Assembly: GCA_963556195.1 (NCBI GenBank)
Contig: CAUVYP010000586.1
Location: 2,356,001-2,420,000 of the forward strand
Direction: 5' to 3'
Length of the DNA stretch: 64,000 nt
Source: Sepiola atlantica
Taxonomy: Eukaryota > Mollusca > Cephalopoda > Sepiida > Sepiolidae
Shown here: positions 11,001 to 24,243 of the stretch, piece by piece
Numbering within the stretch: the stretch's first letter is position 1
How the letters are laid out: every line of letters begins with the position of its first letter
The notes under the pieces: model-generated
Databases searched by the model: none
Told to the model about the DNA's origin: nothing
What the model saw: the letters and a program-made list of their open reading frames with translations, nothing else
Translations under genes and position numbers: made by a program

Positions 11001-13642
11001 TGTCGATACAAACTGAATACGCAAAACATCAACAAAATTTAGCGCGTTTTAAAGTGGATATCGCTTTTGTTTATAACTTCCACATTTATTCGAATTGTGC
11101 AACGAAACTTTGCACAGATTAGCGGAGTCACATTTTCTACTGAAGTACCAAGTTTCAGAAGTGCAGCTCTTGTACTGCCGGAGATATGTCGATACAAACT
11201 GAATACGCAAAACATCAACAAAATTTAGCGCGTTTTAAAGTTGATATCGCTTTTGTTTATAACTTCCACATTTATTCGAATTGTGCAACGAAACTTTGCA
11301 GACAGTCGCGGATAGGCCTTTTCTACTGAAGTACCAAGTGTCAGAAGTGCAGCTCTTGTACTGCCGAGAATATGTCGATACAAACTGAATACGCAAAACA
11401 TCAACAAAATTTAGCGCGTTTTAAAGTTGATATCGCTTTTGTTTATAACTTCCACATTTATTCGAATTGTGCAACGAAACTTTGCACAGATTAGCGGAGT
11501 CACATTTTCTACTGAAGTACCAAGTTTCAGAAGTGCAGCTCTTGTACTGCCGGAGATATGTCGATACAAACTGAATACGCAAAACATCAACAAAATTTAG
11601 CGCGTTTTAAAGTTGATATCGCTTTTGTTTATAACTTCCACATTTATTCGAATTGTGCAACGAAACTTTGCACAGATTAGCGGAGTCACATTTTCTACTG
11701 AAGTACCAAGTTTCAGAAGTGCAGCTCTTGTACTGCCGGAGATATGTCGATACAAACTGAATACGCAAACTATCAACAAAATTTAGTGCGATTTAAAGTT
11801 GATATCGCTTTTGTTTATAACTTCACCATTCTTTTGAATTGTGCAACGAAACTTTGCAGAGATAAGCGGAGTCACATGCTCTACTGAAGTACCAAGTTTC
11901 AGAAGTGCAGCTCTTTTACTGCCGGAGATATGTCGATACAAACTGAATACGCAAAACATCAACAAAATTTAGCGCGTTTTAAAGTGGATATCGCTTTTGT
12001 TTATAACTTCCACATTTATTCGAATTGTGCAACGAAACTTTGCAGACCGTCGCGGAGACACACGTTCTACTGAAGTACCAAGTTTCAGAAGTGCAGCTCT
12101 TGTAATGCCGGAGATATGTCGATACAAACTGAATACGCAAAACATCAACAAAATTTAGCGCGTTTTAAAGTTGATATCGCTTTTGTTTATAACTTCCACA
12201 TTTATTCGAATTGTGCAACGAAACTTTGCACAGATTAGCGGAGTCACATTTTCTACTGAAGTACCAAGTTTCAGAAGTGCAGCTCTTGTACTGCCGGAGA
12301 TATGTCGATACAAACTGAATACGCAAAACATCAACAAAATTTAGCGCGTTTTAGAGTTGATATCGCTTTTGTTTATAACTTCCACATTTATTCGAATTGT
12401 GCAACGAAACTTTGCACAGATTAGCGGAGTCACATTTTCTACTGAAGTACCAAGTTTCAGAAGTGCAGCTCTTGTACTGCCGGAGATATGTCGATACAAA
12501 CTGAATACGCAAACTATCAACAAAATTTAGTGCGATTTAAAGTTGATATCGCTTTTGTTTATAACTTCACCATTCTTTAGAATTGTGCAACGAAACTTTG
12601 CAGAGATAAGCGGGGTCACATGCTCTACTGAAGTACCAAGTTTCAGAAGTGCAGCTCTTTTACTGCCGGAGATATGTCGATACAAACTGAATACGCAAAA
12701 CATCAACAAAATTTAGTGCGATTTAAAGTTGATATCGCTTTTGTTTATAACTTCACCATTCTTTAGAATTGTGCAACGAAACTTTGCAGAGATAAGCGGG
12801 GTCACATGCTCTACTGAAGTACCAAGTTTCAGAAGTGCAGCTCTTTTACTGCCGGAGATATGTCGATACAAACTGAATACGCAAAACATCAACAAAATTT
12901 AGCGCGTTTTAAAGTTGATATCGCTTTTGTTTATAACTTCCACATTTATTCGAATTGTGCAACGAAACTTTGCACAGATTAGCGGAGTCACATTTTCTAC
13001 TGAAGTACCAAGTTTCAGAAGTGCAGCTCTTGTACTGCCGGAGATATGTCGATACAAACTGAATACGCAAAACATCAACAAAATTTAGCGCGTTTTAAAG
13101 TTGATATCGCTTTTGTTTATAACTTCCACATTTATTCGAATTGTGCAACGAAACTTTGCACAGATTAGCGGAGTCACATTTTCTACTGAAGTACCAAGTT
13201 TCAGAAGTGCAGCTCTTGTACTGCCGGAGATATGTCGATACAAACTGAATACGCAAACTATCAACAAAATTTAGTGCGATTTAAAGTTGATATCGCTTTT
13301 GTTTATAACTTCACCATTCTTTTGAATTGTGCAACGAAACTTTGCAGAGATAAGCGGAGTCACATGCTCTACTGAAGTACCAAGTTTCAGAAGTGCAGCT
13401 CTTTTACTGCCGGAGATATGTCGATACAAACTGAATACGCAAAACATCAACAAAATTTAGCGCGTTTTAAAGTGGATATCGCTTTTGTTTATAACTTCCA
13501 CATTTATTCGAATTGTGCAACGAAACTTTGCAGACCGTCGCGGAGACACACGTTCTACTGAAGTACCAAGTTTCAGAAGTGCAGCTCTTGTAATGCCGGA
13601 GATATGTCGATACAAACTGAATACGCAAAACATCAACAAAAT
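8063..13642. repeat. 30-mer HOR, copy 2 (5,580 bp)
   Basis: Near-identical to 2,483-8,062. Reading by eye I found about eight differences in total, which would mean roughly 99.8% identity. Private changes here are 'gcagtcagtc' at 8,140, 'ctctcgtac' at 9,497 and 'ttagagttg' at 12,354. The left boundary is placed where the preceding monomer class stops matching (A before copy 1, P before copy 2). The right boundary is placed where A at 13,643 replaces the Q expected from 8,063. Confidence 0.93.
11783..13270. repeat. 8-mer HOR, tandem copy 1 (1,488 bp)
   Basis: Order G-P-A-L-G-G-A-L. This copy also forms part of 30-mer copy 2. It carries the private 'ttagagttg' change at 12,354. Confidence 0.88.
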
Positions 13643-14758
13643 TTAGCGCGTTTTAAAGTTGATATCGCTTTTGTTTATAACTTCCACATTTATTCGAATT
13701 GTGCAACGAAACTTTGCACAGATTAGCGGAGTCACATTTTCTACTGAAGTACCAAGTTTCAGAAGTGCAGCTCTTGTACTGCCGGAGATATGTCGATACA
13801 AACTGAATACGCAAAACATCAACAAAATTTAGCGCGTTTTAAAGTTGATATCGCTTTTGTTTATAACTTCCACATTTATTCGAATTGTGCAACGAAACTT
13901 TGCACAGATTAGCGGAGTCACATTTTCTACTGAAGTACCAAGTTTCAGAAGTGCAGCTCTTGTACTGCCGGAGATATGTCGATACAAACTGAATACGCAA
14001 ACTATCAACAAAATTTAGTGCGATTTAAAGTTGATATCGCTTTTGTTTATAACTTCACCATTCTTTAGAATTGTGCAACGAAACTTTGCAGAGATAAGCG
14101 GGGTCACATGCTCTACTGAAGTACCAAGTTTCAGAAGTGCAGCTCTTTTACTGCCGGAGATATGTCGATACAAACTGAATACGCAAAACATCAACAAAAT
14201 TTAGTGCGATTTAAAGTTGATATCGCTTTTGTTTATAACTTCACCATTCTTTAGAATTGTGCAACGAAACTTTGCAGAGATAAGCGGGGTCACATGCTCT
14301 ACTGAAGTACCAAGTTTCAGAAGTGCAGCTCTTTTACTGCCGGAGATATGTCGATACAAACTGAATACGCAAAACATCAACAAAATTTAGCGCGTTTTAA
14401 AGTTGATATCGCTTTTGTTTATAACTTCCACATTTATTCGAATTGTGCAACGAAACTTTGCACAGATTAGCGGAGTCACATTTTCTACTGAAGTACCAAG
14501 TTTCAGAAGTGCAGCTCTTGTACTGCCGGAGATATGTCGATACAAACTGAATACGCAAAACATCAACAAAATTTAGCGCGTTTTAAAGTTGATATCGCTT
14601 TTGTTTATAACTTCCACATTTATTCGAATTGTGCAACGAAACTTTGCACAGATTAGCGGAGTCACATTTTCTACTGAAGTACCAAGTTTCAGAAGTGCAG
14701 CTCTTGTACTGCCGGAGATATGTCGATACAAACTGAATACGCAAACTATCAACAAAAT
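13271..14758. repeat. 8-mer HOR, tandem copy 2 (1,488 bp)
   Basis: Same class order as the preceding 1,488 bp. I saw no clear private variant, so it is the best proxy for the consensus 8-mer. Confidence 0.88.
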
Positions 14759-16246
14759 TTAGTGCGATTTAAAGTTGATATCGCTTTTGTTTATAACTTC
14801 ACCATTCTTTTGAATTGTGCAACGAAACTTTGCAGAGATAAGCGGAGTCACATGCTCTACTGAAGTACCAAGTTTCAGAAGTGCAGCTCTTTTACTGCCG
14901 GAGATATGTCGATACAAACTGAATACGCAAAACATCAACAAAATTTAGCGCGTTTTAAAGTGGATATCGCTTTTGTTTATAACTTCCACATTTATTCGAA
15001 TTGTGCAACGAAACTTTGCAGACCGTCGCGGAGACACACGTTCTACTGAAGTACTAAGTTTCAGAAGTGCAGCTCTTGTAATGCCGGAGATATGTCGATA
15101 CAAACTGAATACGCAAAACATCAACAAAATTTAGCGCGTTTTAAAGTTGATATCGCTTTTGTTTATAACTTCCACATTTATTCGAATTGTGCAACGAAAC
15201 TTTGCACAGATTAGCGGAGTCACATTTTCTACTGAAGTACCAAGTTTCAGAAGTGCAGCTCTTGTACTGCCGGAGATATGTCGATACAAACTGAATACGC
15301 AAAACATCAACAAAATTTAGCGCGTTTTAAAGTTGATATCGCTTTTGTTTATAACTTCCACATTTATTCGAATTGTGCAACGAAACTTTGCACAGATTAG
15401 CGGAGTCACATTTTCTACTGAAGTACCAAGTTTCAGAAGTGCAGCTCTTGTACTGCCGGAGATATGTCGATACAAACTGAATACGCAAACTATCAACAAA
15501 ATTTAGTGCGATTTAAAGTTGATATCGCTTTTGTTTATAACTTCACCATTCTTTAGAATTGTGCAACGAAACTTTGCAGAGATAAGCGGGGTCACATGCT
15601 CTACTGAAGTACCAAGTTTCAGAAGTGCAGCTCTTTTACTGCCGGAGATATGTCGATACAAACTGAATACGCAAAACATCAACAAAATTTAGTGCGATTT
15701 AAAGTTGATATCGCTTTTGTTTATAACTTCACCATTCTTTAGAATTGTGCAACGAAACTTTGCAGAGATAAGCGGGGTCACATGCTCTACTGAAGTACCA
15801 AGTTTCAGAAGTGCAGCTCTTTTACTGCCGGAGATATGTCGATACAAACTGAATACGCAAAACATCAACAAAATTTAGCGCGTTTTAAAGTTGATATCGC
15901 TTTTGTTTATAACTTCCACATTTATTCGAATTGTGCAACGAAACTTTGCACAGATTAGCGGAGTCACATTTTCTACTGAAGTACCAAGTTTCAGAAGTGC
16001 AGCTCTTGTACTGCCGGAGATATGTCGATACAAACTGAATACGCAAAACATCAACAAAATTTAGCGCGTTTTAAAGTTGATATCGCTTTTGTTTATAACT
16101 TCCACATTTATTCGAATTGTGCAACGAAACTTTGCACAGATTAGCGGAGTCACATTTTCTACTGAAGTACCAAGTTTCAGAAGTGCAGCTCTTGTACTGC
16201 CGGAGATATGTCGATACAAACTTGATACGCAAACTATCAACAAAAT
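14759..16246. repeat. 8-mer HOR, tandem copy 3 (1,488 bp)
   Basis: Same order G-P-A-L-G-G-A-L. A private 'gtactaag' change lies at 15,055. The last monomer carries the 'aacttgatacgc' variant, which then marks every copy of the following 14-mer. Confidence 0.88.
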
Positions 16247-18850
16247 TTAGTGCGATTTAAAGTTGATATCGCTTTTGTTTATAACTTCACCATTCCTTTG
16301 AATTGTGCAACGAAACTTTGCAGAGATAAGCGGAGTCACATGCTCTACTGAAGTACCAAGTTTCAGAAGTGCAGCTCTTTTACTGCCGGAGATATGTCGA
16401 TACAAACTGAATACGCAAAACATCAACAAAATTTAGCGCGTTTTAAAGTGGATATCGCTTTTGTTTATAACTTCCACATTTATTCGAATTGTGCAACGAA
16501 ACTTTGCAGACCGTCGCGGAGACACACGTTCTACTGAAGTACCAAGTTTCAGAAGTGCAGCTCTTGTAATGCCGGAGATATGTCGATACAAACTGAATAC
16601 GCAAAACATCAACAAAATTTAGCGCGTTTTAAAGTTGATATCGCTTTTGTTTATAACTTCCACATTTATTCGAATTGTGCAACGAAACTTTGCAGACAGT
16701 CGCGGATAGGCCTTTTCTACTGAAGTACCAAGTTTCAGAAGTGCAGCTCTTGTACTGCCGGAGATATGTCGATACAAACTGAATACGCAAAACATCAACA
16801 AAATTTAGCGCGTTTTAAAGTTGATATCGCTTTTGTTTATAACTTCCACATTTATTCGAATTGTGCAACGAAACTTTGCACAGATTAGCGGAGTCACATT
16901 TTCTACTGAAGTACCAAGTTTCAGAAGTGCAGCTCTTGTACTGCCGGAGATATGTCGATACAAACTGAATACGCAAACTATCAACAAAATTTAGTGCGAT
17001 TTAAAGTTGATATCGCTTTTGTTTATAACTTCACCATTCTTTTGAATTGTGCAACGAAACTTTGCAGAGATAAGCGGAGTCACATGCTCTACTGAAGTAC
17101 CAAGTCTCAGAAGTGCAGCTCTTTTACTGCCGGAGATATGTCGATACAAACTGAATACGCAAAACATCAACAAAATTTAGCGCGTTTTAAAGTGGATATC
17201 GCTTTTGTTTATAACTTCCACATTTATTCGAATTGTGCAACGAAACTTTGCAGACCGTCGCGGAGACACACGTTCTACTGAAGTACCAAGTTTCAGAAGT
17301 GCAGCTCTTGTAATGCCGGAGATATGTCGATACAAACTGAATACGCAAAACATCAACTAAATTTAGCGCGTTTTAAAGTTGATATCGCTTTTGTTTATAA
17401 CTTCCACATTTATTCGAATTGTGCAACGAAACTTTGCACAGATTAGCGGAGTCACATTTTCTACTGAAGTACCAAGTTTCAGAAGTGCAGCTCTTGTACT
17501 GCCGGAGATATGTCGATACAAACTGAATACGCAAAACATCAACAAAATTTAGCGCGTTTTAAAGTTGATATCGCTTTTGTTTATAACTTCCACATTTATT
17601 CGAATTGTGCAACGAAACTTTGCAGACCGTCGCGGAGACACACGTTCTACTGAAGTACCAAGTTTCAGAAGTGCAGCTCTTGTAATGCCGGAGATATGTC
17701 GATACAAACTGAATACGCAAAACATCAACAAAATTTAGCGCGTTTTAAAGTTGATATCGCTTTTGTTTATAACTTCCACATTTATTCGAATTGTGCAACG
17801 AAACTTTGCACAGATTAGCGGAGTCACATTTTCTACTGAAGTACCAAGTTTCAGAAGTGCAGCTCTTGTACTGCCGGAGATATGTCGATACAAACTGAAT
17901 ACGCAAAACATCAACAAAATTTAGCGCGTTTTAAAGTTGATATCGCTTTTGTTTATAACTTCCACATTTATTCGAATTGTGCAACGAAACTTTGCACAGA
18001 TTAGCGGAGTCACATTTTCTACTGAAGTACCAAGTTTCAGAAGTGCAGCTCTTGTACTGCCGGAGATATGTCGATACAAACTGAATACGCAAACTATCAA
18101 CAAAATTTAGTGCGATTTAAAGTTGATATCGCTTTTGTTTATAACTTCACCATTCTTTAGAATTGTGCAACGAAACTTTGCAGAGATAAGCGGGGTCACA
18201 TGCTCTACTGAAGTACCAAGTTTCAGAAGTGCAGCTCTTTTACTGCCGGAGATATGTCGATACAAACTGAATACGCAAAACATCAACAAAATTTAGTGCG
18301 ATTTAAAGTTGATATCGCTTTTGTTTATAACTTCACCATTCTTTAGAATTGTGCAACGAAACTTTGCAGAGATAAGCGGGGTCACATGCTCTACTGAAGT
18401 ACCAAGTTTCAGAAGTGCAGCTCTTTTACTGCCGGAGATATGTCGATACAAACTGAATACGCAAAACATCAACAAAATTTAGCGCGTTTTAAAGTTGATA
18501 TCGCTTTTGTTTATAACTTCCACATTTATTCGAATTGTGCAACGAAACTTTGCACAGATTAGCGGAGTCACATTTTCTACTGAAGTACCAAGTTTCAGAA
18601 GTGCAGCTCTTGTACTGCCGGAGATATGTCGATACAAACTGAATACGCAAAACATCAACAAAATTTAGCGCGTTTTAAAGTTGATATCGCTTTTGTTTAT
18701 AACTTCCACATTTATTCGAATTGTGCAACGAAACTTTGCACAGATTAGCGGAGTCACATTTTCTACTGAAGTACCAAGTTTCAGAAGTGCAGCTCTTGTA
18801 CTGCCGGAGATATGTCGATACAAACTTGATACGCAAACTATCAACAAAAT
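16247..18850. repeat. 14-mer HOR, copy 1 (2,604 bp)
   Basis: Order G-P-Q-L-G-P-A-P-A-L-G-G-A-L. The first G has the marker 'accattcctttg' (near 16,291) and the last L has 'aacttgatacgc' (18,825). The second half (A-L-G-G-A-L) is the same block as the end of the 8-mer, so the 14-mer looks like an 8-mer with a six-monomer insertion. Confidence 0.9.
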
Positions 18851-21454
18851 TTAGTGCGATTTAAAGTTGATATCGCTTTTGTTTATAACTTCACCATTCC
18901 TTTGAATTGTGCAACGAAACTTTGCAGAGATAAGCGGAGTCACATGCTCTACTGAAGTACCAAGTTTCAGAAGTGCAGCTCTTTTACTGCCGGAGATATG
19001 TCGATACAAACTGAATACGCAAAACATCAACAAAATTTAGCGCGTTTTAAAGTGGATATCGCTTTTGTTTATAACTTCCACATTTATTCGAATTGTGCAA
19101 CGAAACTTTGCAGACCGTCGCGGAGACACACGTTCTACTGAAGTACCAAGTTTCAGAAGTGCAGCTCTTGTAATGCCGGAGATATGTCGATACAAACTGA
19201 ATACGCAAAACATCAACAAAATTTAGCGCGTTTTAAAGTTGATATCGCTTTTGTTTATAACTTCCACATTTATTCGAATTGTGCAACGAAACTTTGCAGA
19301 CAGTCGCGGATAGGCCTTTTCTACTGAAGTACCAAGTTTCAGAAGTGCAGCTCTTGTACTGCCGGAGATATGTCGATACAAACTGAATACGCAAAACATC
19401 AACAAAATTTAGCGCGTTTTAAAGTTGATATCGCTTTTGTTTATAACTTCCACATTTATTCGAATTGTGCAACGAAACTTTGCACAGATTAGCGGAGTCA
19501 CATTTTCTACTGAAGTACCAAGTTTCAGAAGTGCAGCTCTTGTACTGCCGGAGATATGTCGATACAAACTGAATACGCAAACTATCAACAAAATTTAGTG
19601 CGATTTAAAGTTGATATCGCTTTTGTTTATAACTTCACCATTCTTTTGAATTGTGCAACGAAACTTTGCAGAGATAAGCGGAGTCACATGCTCTACTGAA
19701 GTACCAAGTCTCAGAAGTGCAGCTCTTTTACTGCCGGAGATATGTCGATACAAACTGAATACGCAAAACATCAACAAAATTTAGCGCGTTTTAAAGTGGA
19801 TATCGCTTTTGTTTATAACTTCCACATTTATTCGAATTGTGCAACGAAACTTTGCAGACCGTCGCGGAGACACACGTTCAACTGAAGTACCAAGTTTCAG
19901 AAGTGCAGCTCTTGTAATGCCGGAGATATGTCGATACAAACTGAATACGCAAAACATCAACTAAATTTAGCGCGTTTTAAAGTTGATATCGCTTTTGTTT
20001 ATAACTTCCACATTTATTCGAATTGTGCAACGAAACTTTGCACAGATTAGCGGAGTCACATTTTCTACTGAAGTACCAAGTTTCAGAAGTGCAGCTCTTG
20101 TACTGCCGGAGATATGTCGATACAAACTGAATACGCAAAACATCAACAAAATTTAGCGCGTTTTAAAGTTGATATCGCTTTTGTTTATAACTTCCACATT
20201 TATTCGAATTGTGCAACGAAACTTTGCAGACCGTCGCGGAGACACACGTTCTACTGAAGTACCAAGTTTCAGAAGTGCAGCTCTTGTAATGCCGGAGATA
20301 TGTCGATACAAACTGAATACGCAAAACATCAACAAAATTTAGCGCGTTTTAAAGTTGATATCGCTTTTGTTTATAACTTCCACATTTATTCGAATTGTGC
20401 AACGAAACTTTGCACAGATTAGCGGAGTCACATTTTCTACTGAAGTACCAAGTTTCAGAAGTGCAGCTCTTGTACTGCCGGAGATATGTCGATACAAACT
20501 GAATACGCAAAACATCAACAAAATTTAGCGCGTTTTAAAGTTGATATCGCTTTTGTTTATAACTTCCACATTTATTCGAATTGTGCAACGAAACTTTGCA
20601 CAGATTAGCGGAGTCACATTTTCTACTGAAGTACCAAGTTTCAGAAGTGCAGCTCTTGTACTGCCGGAGATATGTCGATACAAACTGAATACGCAAACTA
20701 TCAACAAAATTTAGTGCGATTTAAAGTTGATATCGCTTTTGTTTATAACTTCACCATTCTTTAGAATTGTGCAACGAAACTTTGCAGAGATAAGCGGGGT
20801 CACATGCTCTACTGAAGTACCAAGTTTCAGAAGTGCAGCTCTTTTACTGCCGGAGATATGTCGATACAAACTGAATACGCAAAACATCAACAAAATTTAG
20901 TGCGATTTAAAGTTGATATCGCTTTTGTTTATAACTTCACCATTCTTTAGAATTGTGCAACGAAACTTTGCAGAGATAAGCGGGGTCACATGCTCTACTG
21001 AAGTACCAAGTTTCAGAAGTGCAGCTCTTTTACTGCCGGAGATATGTCGATACAAACTGAATACGCAAAACATCAACAAAATTTAGCGCGTTTTAAAGTT
21101 GATATCGCTTTTGTTTATAACTTCCACATTTATTCGAATTGTGCAACGAAACTTTGCACAGATTAGCGGAGTCACATTTTCTACTGAAGTACCAAGTTTC
21201 AGAAGTGCAGCTCTTGTACTGCCGGAGATATGTCGATACAAACTGAATACGCAAAACATCAACAAAATTTAGCGCGTTTTAAAGTTGATATCGCTTTTGT
21301 TTATAACTTCCACATTTATTCGAATTGTGCAACGAAACTTTGCACAGATTAGCGGAGTCACATTTTCTACTGAAGTACCAAGTTTCAGAAGTGCAGCTCT
21401 TGTACTGCCGGAGATATGTCGATACAAACTTGATACGCAAACTATCAACAAAAT
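18851..21454. repeat. 14-mer HOR, copy 2 (2,604 bp)
   Basis: Tandem copy of 16,247-18,850 with the same order and the same 'accattcctttg' marker (near 18,895). The only private change I noticed is 'cacgttcaactg' at 19,880. Confidence 0.9.
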
Positions 21455-22150
21455 TTAGTGCGATTTAAAGTTGATATCGCTTTTGTTTATAACTTCACCA
21501 TTCTTTTGAATTGTGCAACGAAACTTTGCAGAGATAAGCGGAGTCACATGCTCTACTGAAGTACCAAGTTTCAGAAGTGCAGCTCTTTTACTGCCGGAGA
21601 TATGTCGATACAAACTGAATACGCAAAACATCAACAAAATTTAGCGCGTTTTAAAGTGGATATCGCTTTTGTTTATAACTTCCACATTTATTCGAATTGT
21701 GCAACGAAACTTTGCAGACCGTCGCGGAGACACACGTTCTACTGAAGTACCAAGTTTCAGAAGTGCAGCTCTTGTAATGCCGGAGATATGTCGATACAAA
21801 CTGAATACGCAAAACATCAACAAAATTTAGCGCGTTTTAAAGTTGATATCGCTTTTGTTTATAACTTCCACATTTATTCGAATTGTGCAACGAAACTTTG
21901 CAGACAGTCGCGGATAGGCCTTTTCTACTGAAGTACCAAGTTTCAGAAGTGCAGCTCTTGTACTGCCGGAGATATGTCGATACAAACTGAATACGCAAAA
22001 CATCAACAAAATTTAGCGCGTTTTAAAGTTGATATCGCTTTTGTTTATAACTTCCACATTTATTCGAATTGTGCAACGAAACTTTGCACAGATTAGCGGA
22101 GTCACATTTTCTACTGAAGTACCAAGTTTCAGAAGTGCAGCTCTTGTACT
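21455..22150. repeat. 14-mer HOR, truncated copy 3
   Basis: The order G-P-Q-L restarts the 14-mer, but the first G reads 'accattcttttg' instead of the marker form. The copy stops at the L monomer that carries a 1-bp deletion near 22,158, after which a different HOR domain begins. Confidence 0.8.
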
Positions 22151-22197
22151 GCCGGAGCATGTCGATACAAACTGAATACGCAAACTATCAACAAAAT
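22013..22197. repeat. 185-bp deletion monomer (first copy)
   Basis: 'ggagatatgtcg' is replaced by 'ggagcatgtcg' around 22,158, one base short. The neighbouring G monomer also carries 'gcgattcaaag' near 22,206. The same pair of changes recurs exactly 2,231 bp downstream. The deletion shifts the phase of all later monomers by one base. Confidence 0.93.
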
Positions 22198-24243
22198 TTA
22201 GTGCGATTCAAAGTTGATATCGCTTTTGTTTATAACTTCACCATTCTTTTGAATTGTGCAACGAAACTTTGCAGAGATAAGCGGAGTCACATGCTCTACT
22301 GAAGTACCAAGTCTCAGAAGTGCAGCTCTTTTACTGCCGGAGATATGTCGATACAAACTGAATACGCAAAACATCAACAAAATTTAGCGCGTTTTAAAGT
22401 GGATATCGCTTTTGTTTATAACTTCCACATTTATTCGAATTGTGCAACGAAACTTTGCAGACCGTCGCGGAGACACACGTTCTACTGAAGTACCAAGTTT
22501 CAGAAGTGCAGCTCTTGTAATGCCGGAGATATGTCGATACAAACTGAATACGCAAAACATCAACTAAATTTAGCGCGTTTTAAAGTTGATATCGCTTTTG
22601 TTTATAACTTCCACATTTATTCGAATTGTGCAACGAAACTTTGCACAGATTAGCGGAGTCACATTTTCTACTGAAGTACCAAGTTTCAGAAGTGCAGCTC
22701 TTGTACTGCCGGAGATATGTCGATACAAACTGAATACGCAAACTATCAACAAAATTTAGTGCGATTTAAAGTTGATATCGCTTTTGTTTATAACTTCCAC
22801 ATTTATTCGAATTGTGCAACGAAACTTTGCAGAGATAAGCGGAGTCACATGCTCTACTGAAGTACCAAGTTTCAGAAGTGCAGCTCTTTCACTGCCGGAG
22901 ATATGTCGATACAAACTGAATACGCAAAACATCAACAAAATTTAGCGCGTTTTAAAGTTGATATCGCTTTTGTTTATAACTTCCACATTTATTCGAATTG
23001 TGCAACGAAACTTTGCAGACAGTCGCGGATGGGCTTTTTCTACTGAAGTACCAAGTTTCAGAAGTGCAGCTCTTGTACTGCCGGAGATATGTCGATACAA
23101 ACTGAATACGCAAAACATCAACAAAATTTAGCGCGTTTTAAAGTTGATATCGCTTTTGTTTATAACTTCCACATTTATTCGAATTGTGCAACGAAACTTT
23201 GCACAGATTAGCGGAGTCACATTTTCTACTGAAGTACCAAGTTTCAGAAGGGCAGCTCTTGTACTGCCGGAGATATGTCGATACAAACTGAATACGCAAA
23301 CTATCAACAAAATTTAGTGCGATTTAAAGTTGATATCGCTTTTGTTTATAACTTCACCATTCTTTTGAATTGTGCAACGAAACTTTGCAGAGATAAGCGG
23401 AGTCACATGCTCTACTGAAGTACCAAGTCTCAGAAGTGCAGCTCTTTTACTGCCGGAGATATGTCGATACAAACTGAATACGCAAAACATCAACAAAATT
23501 TAGCGCGTTTTAAAGTGGATATCGCTTTTGTTTATAACTTCCACATTTATTCGAATTGTGCAACGAAACTTTGCAGACCGTCGCGGAGACACACGTTCTA
23601 CTGAAGTACCAAGTTTCAGAAGTGCAGCTCTTGTAATGCCGGAGATATGTCGATACAAACTGAATACGCAAAACATCAACTAAATTTAGCGCGTTTTAAA
23701 GTTGATATCGCTTTTGTTTATAACTTCCACATTTATTCGAATTGTGCAACGAAACTTTGCACAGATTAGCGGAGTCACATTTTCTACTGAAGTACCAAGT
23801 TTCAGAAGTGCAGCTCTTGTACTGCCGGAGATATGTCGATACAAACTGAATACGCAAACTATCAACAAAATTTAGTGCGATTTAAAGTTGATATCGCTTT
23901 TGTTTATAACTTCCACATTTATTCGAATTGTGCAACGAAACTTTGCAGAGATAAGCGGAGTCACATGCTCTACTGAAGTACCAAGTTTCAGAAGTGCAGC
24001 TCTTTTACTGCTGGAGATATGTCGATACAAACTGAATACGCAAAACATCAACAAAATTTAGCGCGTTTTAAAGTTGATATCGCTTTTGTTTATAACTTCC
24101 ACATTTATTCGAATTGTGCAACGAAACTTTGCAGACAGTCGCGGATGGGCTTTTTCTACTGAAGTACCAAGTTTCAGAAGTGCAGCTCTTGTACTGCCGG
24201 AGATATGTCGATACAAACTGAATACGCAAAACATCAACAAAAT
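22013..24243. repeat. 12-mer (two 6-mers) HOR, copy 1 (2,231 bp)
   Basis: Two 6-mers of order L-G-P-L-G-H follow one another at 22,013-23,127 and 23,128-24,243. The G monomers in fifth place are hybrids: G-type lead 'gtgcgattt', A-type 'ccacatttattcg', then G-type block. Class H first appears here (near 23,021). The second 6-mer has 'gaagggcagctc' near 23,251 where the first has 'gaagtgcagctc'. The 1-bp deletion occurs only in the first 6-mer, so the amplified unit was the 12-mer. Confidence 0.88.

Noticed and set aside
22069..22302. Forward 77-codon ORFs here and at 24,300-24,533
   Set aside because: Both arise from the same 1-bp deletion, which shifts frames between two monomers. They are HOR copies of a single event, not independent genes.
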